Part shown: positions 45,890-59,180 of the stretch, piece after piece | How positions within the stretch are numbered: the first letter of the stretch is position 1 | How the letters are laid out: each line of letters opens with the position of its first letter | Assembly (NCBI GenBank): GCA_002633005.1 | Contig: NMRA01000036.1 | Coordinates: forward strand, 254,869-318,868 | Origin: Phoronis australis | Taxonomy: Eukaryota; Phoronida; Phoronidae | Direction of reading: 5' to 3' | Length of the DNA: 64,000 bases | Translations under genes and position numbers: made by a program | The notes under the pieces: model-generated | What the model saw: the letters and a program-made list of their open reading frames with translations, nothing else | Databases searched by the model: none | What the model was told of the DNA's origin: nothing

Positions 45890-48800
45890 CCAAAAAATCT
45901 TTGATTTTTCTTTAAAATTTCTCGATCCAGTATAAGTGCTTGTTTAGTTAGCTTTCGTGTTATAAAATTACCATACACGTTCTAAAACCTCAAAAAGTGT
46001 AAAAAAAAAACATTGTAGGAAAGCTACTTTTAAAAGTTTCAAATCAGGTTTCATGAAACTGACGCCTGAAACCTCTTCCAGTCTAAGTAAGGGAGATTAC
46101 TCAATATTAAATAGTTTGATTATTATTTCATCATTTTTTATTACTTAAGAGTCTTTTGTCAGCGGTCATTTTAGAGGTATCATTTCATCAAATTAGCCGC
46201 AACCATTAGTAATTACGGACGTGGAACACCAGACGAAAGTTTGTCAGTGCCATTCAAAATGAACTCATCGGTCTGTCCTAAGCGTGGCTACGTGAGTTCT
46301 TTGATTTCTTGACAATGACACCGAGTATTAACCAGTTGAGAGTCCTCGTGTGTGTAAGTGTAAAATCACCACCATCTTAAGTTAAAACAGATTGCTGCAT
46401 AAATAATTAATCCAACCCAAGTTTATATCCCAGGCTTATTCTGCTATGATTTATTAATGAAGCTGTCTATGGTTGGTTATGAAAAATAACCAATCTTTTT
46501 CCTCATCGTTAGTGGCCGGTGTATTGGAACCACACGACTAATCGTGCAATGTCCTTTACTGAATCTGTGAAGAATAATCATCCAACTTCAATAAACCTCC
46601 ATGCCGTATAATGACATAATCGTCCAGAAAAGTGTTTTTTGGATCAGCCCCAAGATGGATTCAAATTCACGACATAAGCAGTCGCAGTACGACGCTTTGT
46701 TAACGGAGTTAAATTTCGCTTTAAAACAGCAAAGTATTTTAAGTGTATTTAACTGATAAAGACACCAGCCTCGGTTTCAATGAATGACTGACAGCCAGCT
46801 CCAAATTTAAACTAGTTGTAATAAAATCGCAAAAGCAAAATGGATTTTGTTGTTTTATAACTCTGGTCAAAACTAATAACTTCAAGAAGTCTTTCTCATC
46901 CACAATAACCCCCAGGCGTTCTTGGTCGTGAAAGCCATTATGCCCCGTTAAAACTTTCCATACCACAAGAAAAAACAACCCATTTCCAAAAAGAAAATTC
47001 AGGATATTAGTAGGAAAACAGAAGTATCCGAAAAGTATAATTTTGCAATACTGTCTTGTTGCATTATATATTGGGCGCCTAAAGGAACGTTTCTAACCTG
47101 ATACTTGATATTTTATTTATTGGCATCAATTTTGCATGGCTTACGCTACAAGCTACGATGCACAATAAAACAAGCGGTGAGGTGTAAAAAAAGGCCATTA
47201 AGTATGACGTATTCACAAAACATATAAATAAAACAGACTTCACCGTTGGCATCAGGAAAAAGACAGAAAAGACGAGTAGATAATAGAGCTCATAACAGTG
47301 CAATATAAATGTCTCTAGTTCGAGCGTGTATTCAACTTTTAACCAATTTGTTGGATCCAAATTCAACAGTGCACGCGCGAAAAATTTGGTCCCTTTTCAG
47401 TGTAAGGGAAAGCGGGGCCTTTTTCACACAAATGTCATTTTCGCCCAAACTATTATGGTTTTAAACTTCATTATTAAAGATGATGGTAGCCCAGTTTTTC
47501 CGCTACAGGTGAATACATGAAAACCTACACTCTGTAATTTATTTTTCTGTAATAAGAATTACAATAGGATGGATGGAGTGTTATGACTTGCCCCATGTGT
47601 AAGGCACTTTGTAACACACGGTTAAGCATATTATAACACCACAGGGCTCAACTGCAAGTAATTTAAGGTGCAATATTCAGTAAAACGTGCAGTCGTTGTG
47701 ATTGTAGTTCTTAATGTTATCATTGCTGGAGCAATATTGTAATGTATGATGCAGCGATTCAGTGTAAGCATGGAATTTCAGCGTTTACTGAAAGTTCATT
47801 TAAGCCAATTATTTATTTAGTCCACTTCATATAGGGGTAAGAGTAAACGAATTTCTAAAGTAATCTTTGACCTAAGACTGTACTAAACTGCACCAACATT
47901 ACTTTACGCATTGCAATGCGACTTCCGCCTCCTGATTAAAGGACAATCAACTACGAGGTCCACCTTCTACAAAACCATCATACGGAAATGTCATGTGTCC
48001 AAAGTAAACGATTGGGATTTTTTATTCACTAGGGGTAGCACAGAGGATGTGCGTGTTCAAATTAAAAAAAATCGTAAACCAGGATTGGGCATTCACCATA
48101 AAAACTGATTTCAGTTAACGCCCAGACTGTTGTGTCGATGCCAGCTAATAATATTCAACAGCCAAACAAAATCACACGAGTTTGTCAATTGCAGGTAAGC
48201 AAGTTGTGTGGGGTGAGGTAGTTGAAAATTTTCGCAGATGGGTGTTCACTTCAAGCACATCGTGAATACATAAATTGGAGATGGGGACTAAAGCGTACGC
48301 GTTTAAAAGTGAAAATTTCAACCGAGCATGACCCATGCTCCTGTTCTTTGCATACAACGCATTTCCTATTTACTGCACGGTCTGGTGTAAGTTGTAACAT
48401 GTAACATGTCATTAGAAACTCGGACCGATTCACAGTACCTTGTACTTCGTCAACAGTTTTATACTATTCCCGATGTTTGCAACATGTCAGTTTATCCGGG
48501 AATCTGATTGGCACGGGTAACAGCTAGTGGGAACCGCCGAGGGGAAATAGCTACACCTAAGAATGAACCGAGTGTTCATTGGAATAGACAGGAATACTTC
48601 TTAAAGAGACCAAAGCAAAATTTCTGTCACTGTCAGATTTTAATAGGCAAGGTGTGCGACTGCGGGATTCTTTCCCCAGGCAGTACAAATTTCTTTCCAC
48701 TGAGAACATTTGACCCCGCCGTAACACAAAGTACGGTAATCAGATATTATTCTTTTAAAATGAAAACTAAGAATGCATTTAAAGTATTGTACAGCACACA

Positions 48801-49480
48801 AAGTATATAGATGTAAAGTTGCATCATAAATGTACATAATATATAGATGTAAAATTGCATCATAAATGTACATACTGAGGTAGAAAGCCAGCTTGCTGTA
48901 TGAAGACTATCGTCAACATACAGCTGGGTTGCCATGTGTAGACTGCTCCGTCGGACACCGAAATTTCACACAACCCAGGTGCTCAGCTCGTCCCCACGTC
49001 GTGAAACTTATAGCTAACAACCTGCATGGGTGAATGCAGAATCTGGGAATGAACCGACATTCACCTTTCCTGTTAAACCCGTTGATAGAAGTAAAAAATC
49101 TTATTAACGTTATTTTTCGTAATTCTCCGCCTTTTGTAACAAAGGAAAATCTGTCGTCGTTTTGAAAACAGTGTATGGTCGTGACACGCGCACGTACGTG
49201 TCATTTTCTAAAATTTTGCGACATCTCTCAAGAGTTTGCTCTGAAATTGCGATTTCTGGTATTAAAATAGTAAAAACTTGTAACGAAATGAAATCACTTC
49301 CGATTTTTACGACATGTACGCAACGTTGATGGAAGAACATGGAAATTGGCCAATAGGTGACGCAATGGCGCCCAAAAGCGCATCGCAATTTTAGCAGCAG
49401 AATAACTGAAGAACGCCAATTTTCCAACACTCGGGTAAATAATTTAGTTTAGTCAAGGAAGAGTAAAAATTTTAACGAGG
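45890..49480. other. No gene recognised; presumed intergenic
   Basis: Only short open frames without domains, no TE coding sequence, and one small tandem duplication (48804-48874). Frames such as 47911-48108 show no recognisable motif. Confidence 0.5.
48804..48874. repeat. 36-bp tandem duplication
   Basis: tatatagatgtaaagttgca + tcataaatgtacataa is followed by a second copy with one change (aaaattgca). Period 36 bp. Confidence 0.95.
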
Positions 49481-49489
49481 CATCATTAA

Positions 49490-49870
49490 TTTTGGCGGCG
49501 ACAGGCCCTATGAATTATATACGCGACAGAAGCCGGAGGAAGTGAAATCAAGCCGACGAAGTGACGTCACACAGGCCGTTGAGCCGACAGGACTGACGTC
49601 ACCAACGCCAGTACGAAACTGACCACCCTCCCTCCACGTTCACGAAAAAACAGCCCTAGAGAAAAATATAGAACATCTCGAATCCAAATGGGGGGCCGGT
49701 GCAATACCTGGGACCATTTCGGTGACGAAACGGGCGCAACGAAAGTCTGTCGTGGAGCGGGAGAGACGGAGTTTGTGCAAACGATGCATTTTATATAGTA
49801 GCTTGTGTAGAGTACAGGAATTTCCAGCTTAGCGATGGCTGCGTTCGCCGTGATAAAACCCTGGCTAAAA
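49490..49870. promoter_or_regulatory. Candidate promoter region with two perfect CRE sites
   Basis: Two identical palindromic CRE sites TGACGTCA lie at 49562-49569 and 49594-49601, 32 bp apart, in a locally CpG-richer stretch. A tatataspaced tract (gcattttatatagtagcttg) follows near 49785, and a short frame MAAFAVIKPWLK starts near 49834. Together these could be a promoter, but no downstream gene was recognised and the strand is uncertain. Confidence 0.3.
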
Positions 49871-50064
49871 TAAATTGATGAATCGTGGATTAAAACTTTT
49901 GATTTTTCTAACAGGTTGGCTTTTCAAATTGAATTGGTAGTAATATGTTATATTAGGATCATTTTTAAGTCAAGAAATACCATAAAAATTAGCCATATGG
50001 ATCAGGCACGTTAGGTTTTGGTTTCTTGTTATCCGTTGATGAATGGTTTTAGCACTCTTTAAAC

Positions 50065-50125
50065 CGTTGGAGATAATTGGCCTGAAAGTTGTGATGCCAG
50101 ACAAAAGAGCACAGGATTGATAAAT
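50065..50125 (+). mobile_element. Small remnant of the Penelope tail core
   Basis: gataattggcctgaaagttg + tgatgccagacaaaagagca matches the conserved core of the Penelope tail copies (gataattggcctgcctgttg + tcataccagacaaaagac). A weaker relative lies at about 42017-42075. The flanking similarity is short. Confidence 0.45.
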
Positions 50126-51164
50126 GAACTAGCCACGATTTAGAAACCGCTGCAGTTGAAGCCAAACGGGCGGTTTCAGCGCGCTCCAGCTAATTTGTTA
50201 CACCTTGCCTAACTATTTAATTCTATTGCCGGAATGAACGGAATGTACAGAAAATTTGGAGGACATACACTAGAAAGACAATATCAAATAATTTATACAG
50301 GAATGATTTCGTATTTGAAACCTTGCATACATGAGTGTCAGAGACAAAATTCAAATTGTTGGTACCATACTTGAGGTGTCAAAATTATTTTTTGAACTCA
50401 AAGAGGCCTGGAACGCCAATGCTCGTCAAAATATCTTTTAAACAACTCCTGACAAAAGTACCACCGCACTTAACAGTTATTCACTTTGCCCTGCGAGGGA
50501 ATTTCGTCGAAAAATTACAACATTAACGATTTTTTGAATTAGGAAAAACTCTGTAGTAACCACAGAGTTTCTAATCTTCCACTTGCGCTCACAGTCATTC
50601 GACAAACAGCTGACTAATAAGAAGGATATTAACAGCACATTATCATGGGTGATGGCACTCCGAATCCGTGAGGCTGGGACCAAAAAAGTATGAGACAATT
50701 AACTTAACCGGTGAAGCAAGAGATTTCCCAAAGAGAATTCCAATAGCGTTTTAGAATAAATTTAAGTTCTACGATTCCTTTGTAACTATATGAATTTAAA
50801 CGTCAGTTGCCTTTTAATCAAACTGCAGCTTGAAGTTGTCACTGTTTTGTTTTCATCAAATATCAAAGGTCACATTTTCCATATAAGGAAAGGTGCTACG
50901 TCTACGTCTTGCCAGGAGACGTGCTTTGCCTTGTGGGAGAAAAATCAACGAAGTAACGACGAGTTGACAGAAGGTTTTTCAATTTGAAAAAAAAGAAAAT
51001 GCTTTTGGCACCAACATAAATTCAAAATCATTACTAGTAAACCGTAAAAATATCTCATGAACAGGTTTAATTCTGTTTCAGTGGCAGAGAACCACTTTGA
51101 ATAATACAGTTTAGTCTGTTTTTTCGCGTTTCATGCCTCTTTAAATACAAGACACTGCAGACTC

Positions 51165-51665
51165 CACGTTTTGAGGACATGGCGGCGTTTTCCCGTTGAC
51201 CCCAAGTTGTTCGATTCTATAGCCCAACAAGAAGTTGGGAAGATGACTCCTGTAGCCAATATCTTACACGACTGATTAACTCCATGCTGACATTTATGGT
51301 TGGATGGCCAGCTCTCTTTTGTTCGATAATTGCTCTAATCTCCAATTAATAAGATCGTATCTATAGCCTGACTGGGCTGTGCTGTTAAAAATGAAAGTTA
51401 AACTAAATGCTGATCATGTTTAGTTTTTGAATCGCCAAAATCGCCCAACTACAACCGAAGTTACGACTACCTATTCTTTCCGAATGTACCCATTCGCTCT
51501 GGTGCGCTCACACGTAGTCTGTAATAAACCAGGTAGATAGTTGGCCTGCCTGTTGTCATACCAGACAAAAGACTGTGCTTGGCAGTTAACAAAGAAGCTA
51601 GATGTTATCACACGCTCACAACCCTCAAGTCACTGAACGGAAGAACGCTGGGGGCTGCACTGACG
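51165..51665 (+). mobile_element. Penelope-like element 3' tail fragment, third copy
   Basis: Colinear with 36690-37210: ggcggcgttttcccgttgac, the ttgttcgattctatagccca + acaagaagttgggaag block, catttatggttgga.ggcca, gatagttggcctgcctgttg + tcataccagacaaaagac, and the tagatgttatcacacgctca block also present at 38680. No coding part remains. Confidence 0.7.
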
Positions 51666-51699
51666 TGGTGTTTGTTTCAAAGACAAGGTTATCCGCGTT

Positions 51700-53000
51700 A
51701 GCACTAGACCCACTCTTCTCCCACACTTTCAGTGGGTCGATGGGATGTATTATTCATTTACGAACAAAGACGTCTGAATGACTGGTGTTAATTAGCGTTT
51801 AACTACCCAATGCAAAGCTCAATGAACCGGATTTCACTTTGATGTTGGAAAATACTGAAATTTTACATTTAATCAATTTTCGGCTGGATTAAAAGCATAA
51901 TTTAACTCAAATTATACTGTTAGTTATCAAATTTTCAAAAACATGTAGGACATTTGCCACGTCAAAAATCTTGAAACCAAATATACGTCAATTGAAAGTG
52001 GTTGACAGTAGCAGTGCGGTCCTCGATGAAAGATCGGTTAAGTACATCCCTCTGAACGCCATCAATATGGTCTATGTTCTTTCTCGTTAACCTCGTTGTT
52101 GGAATCTACCTGCAACGAGGTTGTTTTCTCCACACACCACGCATATTCAAAATCGTCTCACTCACATCCGTTCACATGTTGCCTTGTGATGGCCTAACCA
52201 TGAGTCTGATTTATTTTCATCGTGTAGGCGACGTTTCAACTGTTGCGTAAATCAAGTAGCCTTTGAAAACCGCTTAAATCTATATATCATTTATGGTATA
52301 TTGAGTTAGTTTATATTGTAAACTGTTTATTTCATTGAACACTGAGAATGTGCATAACACACGTGCCTGCCCGCAAATCCAAAACATTACATGCAGACAC
52401 AGGAACGTTTTAGTTAACTTTTGTACAAAACGATCAATTACAAATATCATAGAGAAAAATTAACGTTGACACAAACTTATTTACACCAAATGATTCACAT
52501 GTCCAACACGGCAGCATGTAACGTAGCTGGGATAATCCAGTATTTTGAATGCTAATACTTGATGTATTTCCAATGAAACGTTGATAATGGTCAACGGTGC
52601 ACGAGGTCAGCAATATCTCCCGTTGCCGTTACCGCGACATTACAATTTTATCGTGTTTTAGTCCTGCATGCATGAAATAACATCAAGTTAATTAATTAAA
52701 AGTTCGTCGTCCTATTGCCATCACGCATTGTTATCACTAAGTATTTTCCAACCACAAGTATACGTTTGTTGCTCTATAAAACGAGGATTTATGCTGTGTA
52801 GGCGATCCATGATTTATTCACCCATTAGAGTAATTTACATAATCTGTTCTGAACTTAATGTTAAAAATTGGCGTCTCTTGAGCAGTAAAAAGTTAACATT
52901 GGTGAAGTAATATTGTACTAATTAAGATGAGATGTATTAAGATCGGTAACTATATCAGTATAAGCAATAGGTGGAAAATAAGTACAGTCACAGGATTTGC
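51700..53000. other. No gene or repeat recognised
   Basis: AT-rich sequence with short frames lacking motifs. One noteworthy string is a ctcgttaacctcgttgttgg..caacgaggttgt block near 52083-52124, where aacctcgttg and caacgaggtt can pair as a small hairpin. Confidence 0.4.
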
Positions 53001-53018
53001 ATGCACTTAAATAAATGT

Positions 53019-53500
53019 AGGATAGTTCATCCATGCACAACCCTGCCCATGTGGCACACACTGAGCCACAACACCACGTTCCTTACAATATCTCTTTTTA
53101 TCACTCCGGCTGGTCTGCTCACTCAGCTTGTCCAGAACCTGCTTTGCAGGTTATTGTAGCCCAGTTGGCTGTTTGATGTACCCACTTGGTACTTTATTTG
53201 ATATCTGCCCATTTGGCAGTTTGTACCCATTTGGTACTTGTTATTGAATTTGCCGTTTTTCTCGACCCACTTGGTAGGCAATCTGCCAATACTCATTTGG
53301 TATTATGTACCCTTTGGTACTATGCTATCCTGTGCCACTTAGTATCCGATACTCAGTTACACATTGGCTATCGTAAATGTGAGTGTTATCTTTTGTAATT
53401 GACCTTCTGTGAAATATTTATTTGTAGATCTTTGACCCTGAAATTTCCAATACAACTTAAAATATATATTATTTCTGTTGTTTTATTTGTCCCCAATAAA
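53019..53500 (+). mobile_element. ~490-bp element with a string of covarying mini-hairpins, copy 1
   Basis: It aligns over its whole length with the reverse complement of 61164-61660, from aggatagttcatccatg to gttttatttgtccccaataa + a. Between 53136 and 53353 lie at least eight short perfect inverted repeats: aacctg/caggtt, agcc/ggct, gtacc/ggtac (three times), ctgcc/ggcag, aatac/gtatt and agtat/atact, each with a 3-7-nt loop, usually ca.tt. Arms differ between hairpins yet remain complementary. No protein is encoded. Class not recognised; it behaves like a non-autonomous mobile repeat. Confidence 0.75.
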
Positions 53501-53824
53501 TAAAAGTACTTATACAGGTGTTAATGTTTATATTTCAAAAGAGTTGTACGGGTTGTGCACACGTAGCAGTTATTTGCATTTGGAACATGGATTCCACTCG
53601 GGTTGTTTGTACGTGCGTCTTTTGTTAATCTGGAGCATATGGCGAACATAAATAATCTCGTTACCAAACACGATCGCGATGTCCTTACAAATTCATAAAA
53701 GCACGACGCCTAAATACGTTCTTTCTCTGAAGCTGTGAATGGAACGGGAACAGTGGCTGATCTACGTTTTCAGTAAGGGGGGGGGTTTAGGATTCCCGCA
53801 AAGGTCGAATCCGAGGCGCGTGGC

Positions 53825-54002
53825 NNNNNNNNNNNNNNNNNNNNNNNNNNNNNNNNNNNNNNNNNNNNNNNNNNNNNNNNNNNNNNNNNNNNNNNNNNNN
53901 NNNNNNNNNNNNNNNNNNNNNNNNNNNNNNNNNNNNNNNNNNNNNNNNNNNNNNNNNNNNNNNNNNNNNNNNNNNNNNNNNNNNNNNNNNNNNNNNNNNN
54001 NN
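53825..54002. other. Assembly gap (178 N)
   Basis: An uninterrupted run of N. Frames crossing it are artefacts. Sequence just left of it (gggggggggtttaggattcc) is a G-run of the type that often stops sequencing. Confidence 1.
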
Positions 54003-57000
54003 CACTTAACATGTCCCTGGAGTTTTTCTTAAGATAATTAAAAACCCTTCTCGATTTCGTCACATGAACTTGGCTCATAAGTTTCGTGAAACCATATTTG
54101 TGCACATCTGGGTATGAGTCACGCCACCAGCAAAAATTTTTGTTGGAACATCTGCTTACACACACCTTTTTAGCGTACGAAAGAGTGTGGTGTGTATACA
54201 GGGGTTTAGACAACTACCAAACATTGAAGAGCATAAGGAGCACCCACGGGGCGTAAAAACTTGAATATCAGATGATCGCAACAGCCTCAAGCTGTTTAAG
54301 AATGAAGACCTGTACTGTTAGTCCGGAAATAAACATGTGTTCTGTCTCGTTACGAGAAAAACTGGCGAACGATGGTGCTCTCAGCTCATAGTCTATTACT
54401 AAAAACAACAATAAACAATTAAGTATCACTTTATTAAGCTGAATCACGTTGACAACAATTGAAAAACGTCAAATGTATCAGGAAACAAATCATATGAAAA
54501 CAGTTCCACGAAACCAAAACACTCTGTAAGCCTACACCGTGGTGAAAAGATGTACAGTAGTAGTTCGTAGAGGGACCAGTCTTATATTCTGACTTCGTAA
54601 TATCAGAATATTACAAGATGTACACTGAGAGTACACAAAAACTCTGGCTTGGTCCGTCACGAGACCAAAAGTACACCTGTGTGCTTATTATCCTTATAAA
54701 ATAGTCGATCTGTAGCGGGACCAAACAGTACTGGTTGAGATAAATAGTTTTACAAAGCACACTTTGGTAAAAAAGTCACCAGACTAGTTCGCCGAGGGAC
54801 CAGAAGTACACTGAAACTCGATATCTACACAAATCAAGCTGGCCTGAGACCTAAAGCGTACTTTGCAAAAAATTTTGAATTGAAACTTCTCTCTAGACAC
54901 GTTTCAATCCCCAGTGGTTGCTCGTGCGTGTAGTTTACACATCTGGTGGTCAACTGCTGCGAGAGGTTGTCAAGGAAGGGTTTTCGCACTGTTCTGTAGT
55001 ACTCACTGGAAGAAATAAGTATTGGGTACAGATTTAACTACGCACTACGTGAAATAAGATTATGGATATGAAGCAGATAGACTCATGTGGAAATACAAAC
55101 CAGAATCAGTTTCTGTGCGCTCGTAGACCCTCTGCTGTACAGGGTAAATTTGGCATGTCTAAAAATAATTTCTATTTCGTTTTCATTGTACACAAGCATA
55201 AAAAACCGACATTATTACAAACTGTGAATAATTATAACTTATTACCTGGGTGATTCTCCAGGAACGTTGGTCCTATCTTCCTGCTGTCTAGGCTGCCGAG
55301 GATTCTGTATATCGGATCCAATGGTTTGCTTGTCTTAGAACCATTCTACCCAGACATCTTCGACGTTCTTTCCCAACGCTTGCACTTCGTCAACTGTTGT
55401 GTCAATGACCTTGTCCACCTCTACAATGCAGCATCTCGTTTCGCAGCTCAGTTCGCACTAAGCCCCCTGAGGTTACCAAGTCCATTCAAAAGACTTACAA
55501 CATGAGCAACTAAATTTGTTCCGTTCATCATGGACTACTTCAAACCTTGACGATGTATCCCAGGACCCATTTGCATCTCTTGCAACTTTCGAAATAAACG
55601 TCCCAATGTGTGAACGCTTGAAACCCGAAGTATTAACATCAAATAAATGCCCATGGGCATGGGCGTTTCGTCGGGTGGGCCTTTCTGCAGAAATTCCCAG
55701 TAGGGCCTATAGAAAACCTCATTGGTGCTTATTGCAGGTAGAAAGACGGTAGGCGGTTGAGGTCGGCATTAGAGCTCCTTAGAAGGCCCATTGAACATCG
55801 CACGAGTCCCGCAAGACTTTGTTGTGAAAATACAGCCTCCCCGCAATTTCTGGTACTGTACACTGTTCTCGAATGCGGTCACTTTATTAATGTGAGTGCT
55901 CCCTTGGTCATTCCTTGTATAGTCATAACTTGTTAGAGTGCCATGATCTTCAAACAGACTCGCGACCAGACCACGGCGCCCGCCACAATAACAATTCTTC
56001 GGAAAACGAGTTTTTTTCAAAAGTATTACATGTACATGTACACAGTATGATATTGCGCAAGACAACTTTACAATACACCAGTCAAACGTGTGGGGTGTAA
56101 TAGGATGACACGGCGTGACAGATGAGGTAAAAACGTTGCCCATCAATTCGCCTGAATATTAGGATTGCGGCACCACAGTATTTTCCCTAATCAAATCAAA
56201 ACATATCTTAGGGTAAAGAAACTAGTTACCTAAAGAAATCAGCTATAGGGCTGCTTTTTCAGCGGAGATGCTTGGCTACTTCAGAAGTGTCGTCGGGAGC
56301 GCGCGCACAATTGATCTGCGGGGTTTTGCCGATGAGCCACGAAGACTCGAAACGCGTTGATTTTCATAACAGCAATTCACAATGCAAAAAATATATTTTC
56401 AGAGTGAACCCCTCTCCCCTCATTTTTTCCAAGTTGGTTTACTCGGGGTTTACACACGCTGGCGGTGCCGTTTTTTGTTTTGCTGGAGACGTTTTTTTTT
56501 AATTTTTGGGTCCTGGCCCGAGGGGGGTTTTAAACCCCCTGAACCCCCCCGTAGATCCGCCACTGGGGAATTGCTTAGTTTTGCAGTTTCAATGTCGTTT
56601 TGTACAATGCCTTTTAGCTCAGCTTCAAATAGCTACAGAAAACAATCATGCGTTCCCGGAAAGACATGAAAATTCCAGCCACATTTGTCATGGGGGTTCT
56701 AGTACATTTGAAAGTTATAAATGGAAAGAACTTTAAATCGTGATTGTACTTTTCTGGTTGTGTTAACATAGCAGCAGCATGTTTCCATAAAAGTGCACGT
56801 GTCTGCGCACTTCAGCGGTGAATGTACATTTCGGATAATCAAGCACATTACATGTGCTTCATTCTACTCTCTCTGAGTGGTTAGTCAGGTTTGACGGCAA
56901 GAGTCAGTTGAAAGTGTTACGAGATCTCGCGCAATGGCACACAGGGACACTTTCTACGTTTTAAACACATTCGTGGACACAGCATGTGGAATAATTTAAA

Positions 57001-58730
57001 ACCGTTGACGGTTTTGTATCGTATTTGCCTGTACTTAGGCACGTGTATGTATTTGCCCACTAGAATTTTGAAAAAATGTGGGATCACCAAGTTACTTTTT
57101 CCGTTACGCAGCCGCCTAAACAAATACACCTCTGGCAAAAAAATGTGCACAGGTTACAGAAAGGCCACTTCTAATTAACTTAATGCGTAAATTCCTTTCG
57201 AAAATGGATTCATTTTGTTGTACCATGTCACTTTCATGTTTTAACGCGTATATTTACAACTTGACTATTTATTTCCGTCGGCGTAAGTAAACGATCTTTC
57301 TGGATTTCGAGTATCTCAAATGTTAACGTTTTGGCGTCTACACAAAAATTCATAAAACCGAATGTATTGTTTTTTATGTTTATGATGCCCAACTTGTTGT
57401 CAATGAAATATGAACAAAATTAGGGGGTCGCCGGCTTCCGTTTTTGGGCTATTTTATCTCAGACAACGTCACATAAGAAAGCGCAAATTGCCCTTCTCAA
57501 AAGTGTAACGCCAAAATAACAAAACCCAAGGTTATTTGTAATTGAATAATCTGTTTTTAAATAAAATCATGTTAAGTTAATCAGTATCATGAAATAAGAC
57601 TGCTTATACAGCTTTCTGCCATAATAAGTCGTTTTCAGATTAATAAAGCAGAGTTTGGTATTCTTTTAAATGTAATATGCGATCGTCAAATTTCTGACTC
57701 ATGTACGTTTTTCTTAATGATCTCTGAATAAGCTAAACCGAATGTACATTTAATGAGTCAATATACCACCTGACCCACAACAAATTGCAACAAAAGGTTT
57801 TACAGTGGTTTTATGCTCTACTGGGTATCCTTATTAACTGGAAGTCTACCAAAATCTGACTACCGGAAATGGGTTAAAACTGTGTCATTTCCAAGATGGC
57901 CGCCACGACATTTCGAAATCACCAAAAATAGAGATATTTTCTTCAATAACTGAGATAGACACATAATCTGTGGTTTTAGTCTATGGTTTCCAGGGGTGAG
58001 CAACTCATGGTGTGCTTGAAATTAAGATATGATCAGTATTTGATATAAAATTCAAGATGGCGTCTAAAACTCTAGTGCGAAAAATCACTATTTGTCCATT
58101 ATATCGGGTGGTCAAAAATAACGTTTCGAATTTCAATCTTTATTTTTCGAAAAACATTCATTGAAATTCATACAAAATTTTGCACATGTGCATATCAATC
58201 CATTGTCAGTACATCATAAAAACATAATACACTGTGTTTTTGCTCCAGGACAGGAAAGATACTTTGTAACTAAAAAAGACAATGCCAAATTAGACTACAT
58301 CATTATACAAAGTGTCATCATCAAGGATGGTGACACTTGACAATCAATTTACTCAGATGTATATTTTCAAGGGGATTGTCATAAAAATGTTTTTTTCAGT
58401 TGGGTGCAACATTTTGCGAAGTAAAGATGGTGTTTCAAGTGCTGAGAACGAGTACAATGGGGTTCACCACAACATGTTTTACACAAATTCCTGATTGCAA
58501 TCTAATGAACTACAACGTTTGGAATGCACTGACACAGAATGTGTACCAAGGTATAGGTTGCACTCTGCTCAATAACTTAAACCTGTAAAAATTCGTATTT
58601 ACTTGAAAGGCATCTGTTAGTATCAAAATGATGAGCAACAGGTGCCAGTAAAGTATTTATTCGTCGACGTGATACATGAACGTTTCGGTTACATTTTCAT
58701 CCAAGAATGTTGTGTTCATTACACGTACTG
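54003..58730. other. No gene recognised; scattered repeat fragments
   Basis: A loose repetition of gggaccagaagtacac-like strings occurs near 54571, 54660, 54716, 54793 and 54846 (irregular 50-90-bp spacing), possibly a decayed minisatellite. Near 56518 a small palindrome ggggggttttaaaccccc adjoins gtagatccgccactgg, resembling the end of a DNA transposon. The 125-codon minus frame at 55769-56146 has no recognised motif. Confidence 0.4.
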
Positions 58731-58737
58731 CCTCCGT

Positions 58738-59180
58738 TCAACCCTCGTCAGTGTCTTCGATTTCCTCAGAAACTTGATTTAGCAGATTGTCACAACATGT
58801 CTCTAGACACAATCCACATGTAGATGTACATGCAAGCCCATTCTTTCTGCAACTGCAACGGGGCGTACTACAAGCTGTGGAACAGTTGCAGTGTATCATC
58901 TTCAGGAGTGTCTGGTGCAGCATTCATGGCGGTTATGATGAGTATGAATTGATTGTCTTCTAGTTTCCAGTCCCAGTCTAAAGGATCCAGGTCATTTGCC
59001 ATCCTTGTCTATGCAATGGCCTGGCAGTACACCCAAGACAATGAAACCTAGTAAACACGTGCTCTCTCCGCCAAACATGGTTACCATCGCTTTGCTGGCA
59101 AGATTCTCTATCTCTGAGGGGCTCACAACTTTCGTGGTGAGTGTGTTTGCGCAGGACTGGAAGACTTGATCATCTTTCAC
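58738..59180 (-). pseudogene. CXC-domain (tesmin-like) TE-associated protein fragment
   Basis: Minus strand: SCANTLTTKVVSPSEIENLA then SKAMVTMFGG (59155-59070); after frame changes, NDLDPLDWDWKLEDNQFILI (about 58990-58930); then CNCSTACSTPRCSCRKNGLACTST-type text with CGLC and CCDN (58895-58795) and a stop at 58738. This order (a VSP.EIE..A.KA...M.GG block, a D..DW.WKL....L.PI segment, and a C.C...C....CSCRK.GL.C...C CXC motif) belongs to an uncharacterised family I recall as multi-copy in invertebrate genomes. CXC motifs bind DNA in tesmin/TSO1 proteins. Frameshifts indicate a pseudogene, unless short introns are hidden. Function unknown. Confidence 0.65.

Noticed and set aside
47911-48108. 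65-codon plus-strand open frame
   Set aside because: No motif, no codon or context support; expected by chance in this length of sequence.
53739-54213. Open frames crossing the N run
   Set aside because: The frames exist only because N was translated as X; the gap length is probably arbitrary.
55769-56146. 125-codon minus-strand open frame
   Set aside because: No domain, low-complexity features, no splice or promoter context. Its length is compatible with chance.
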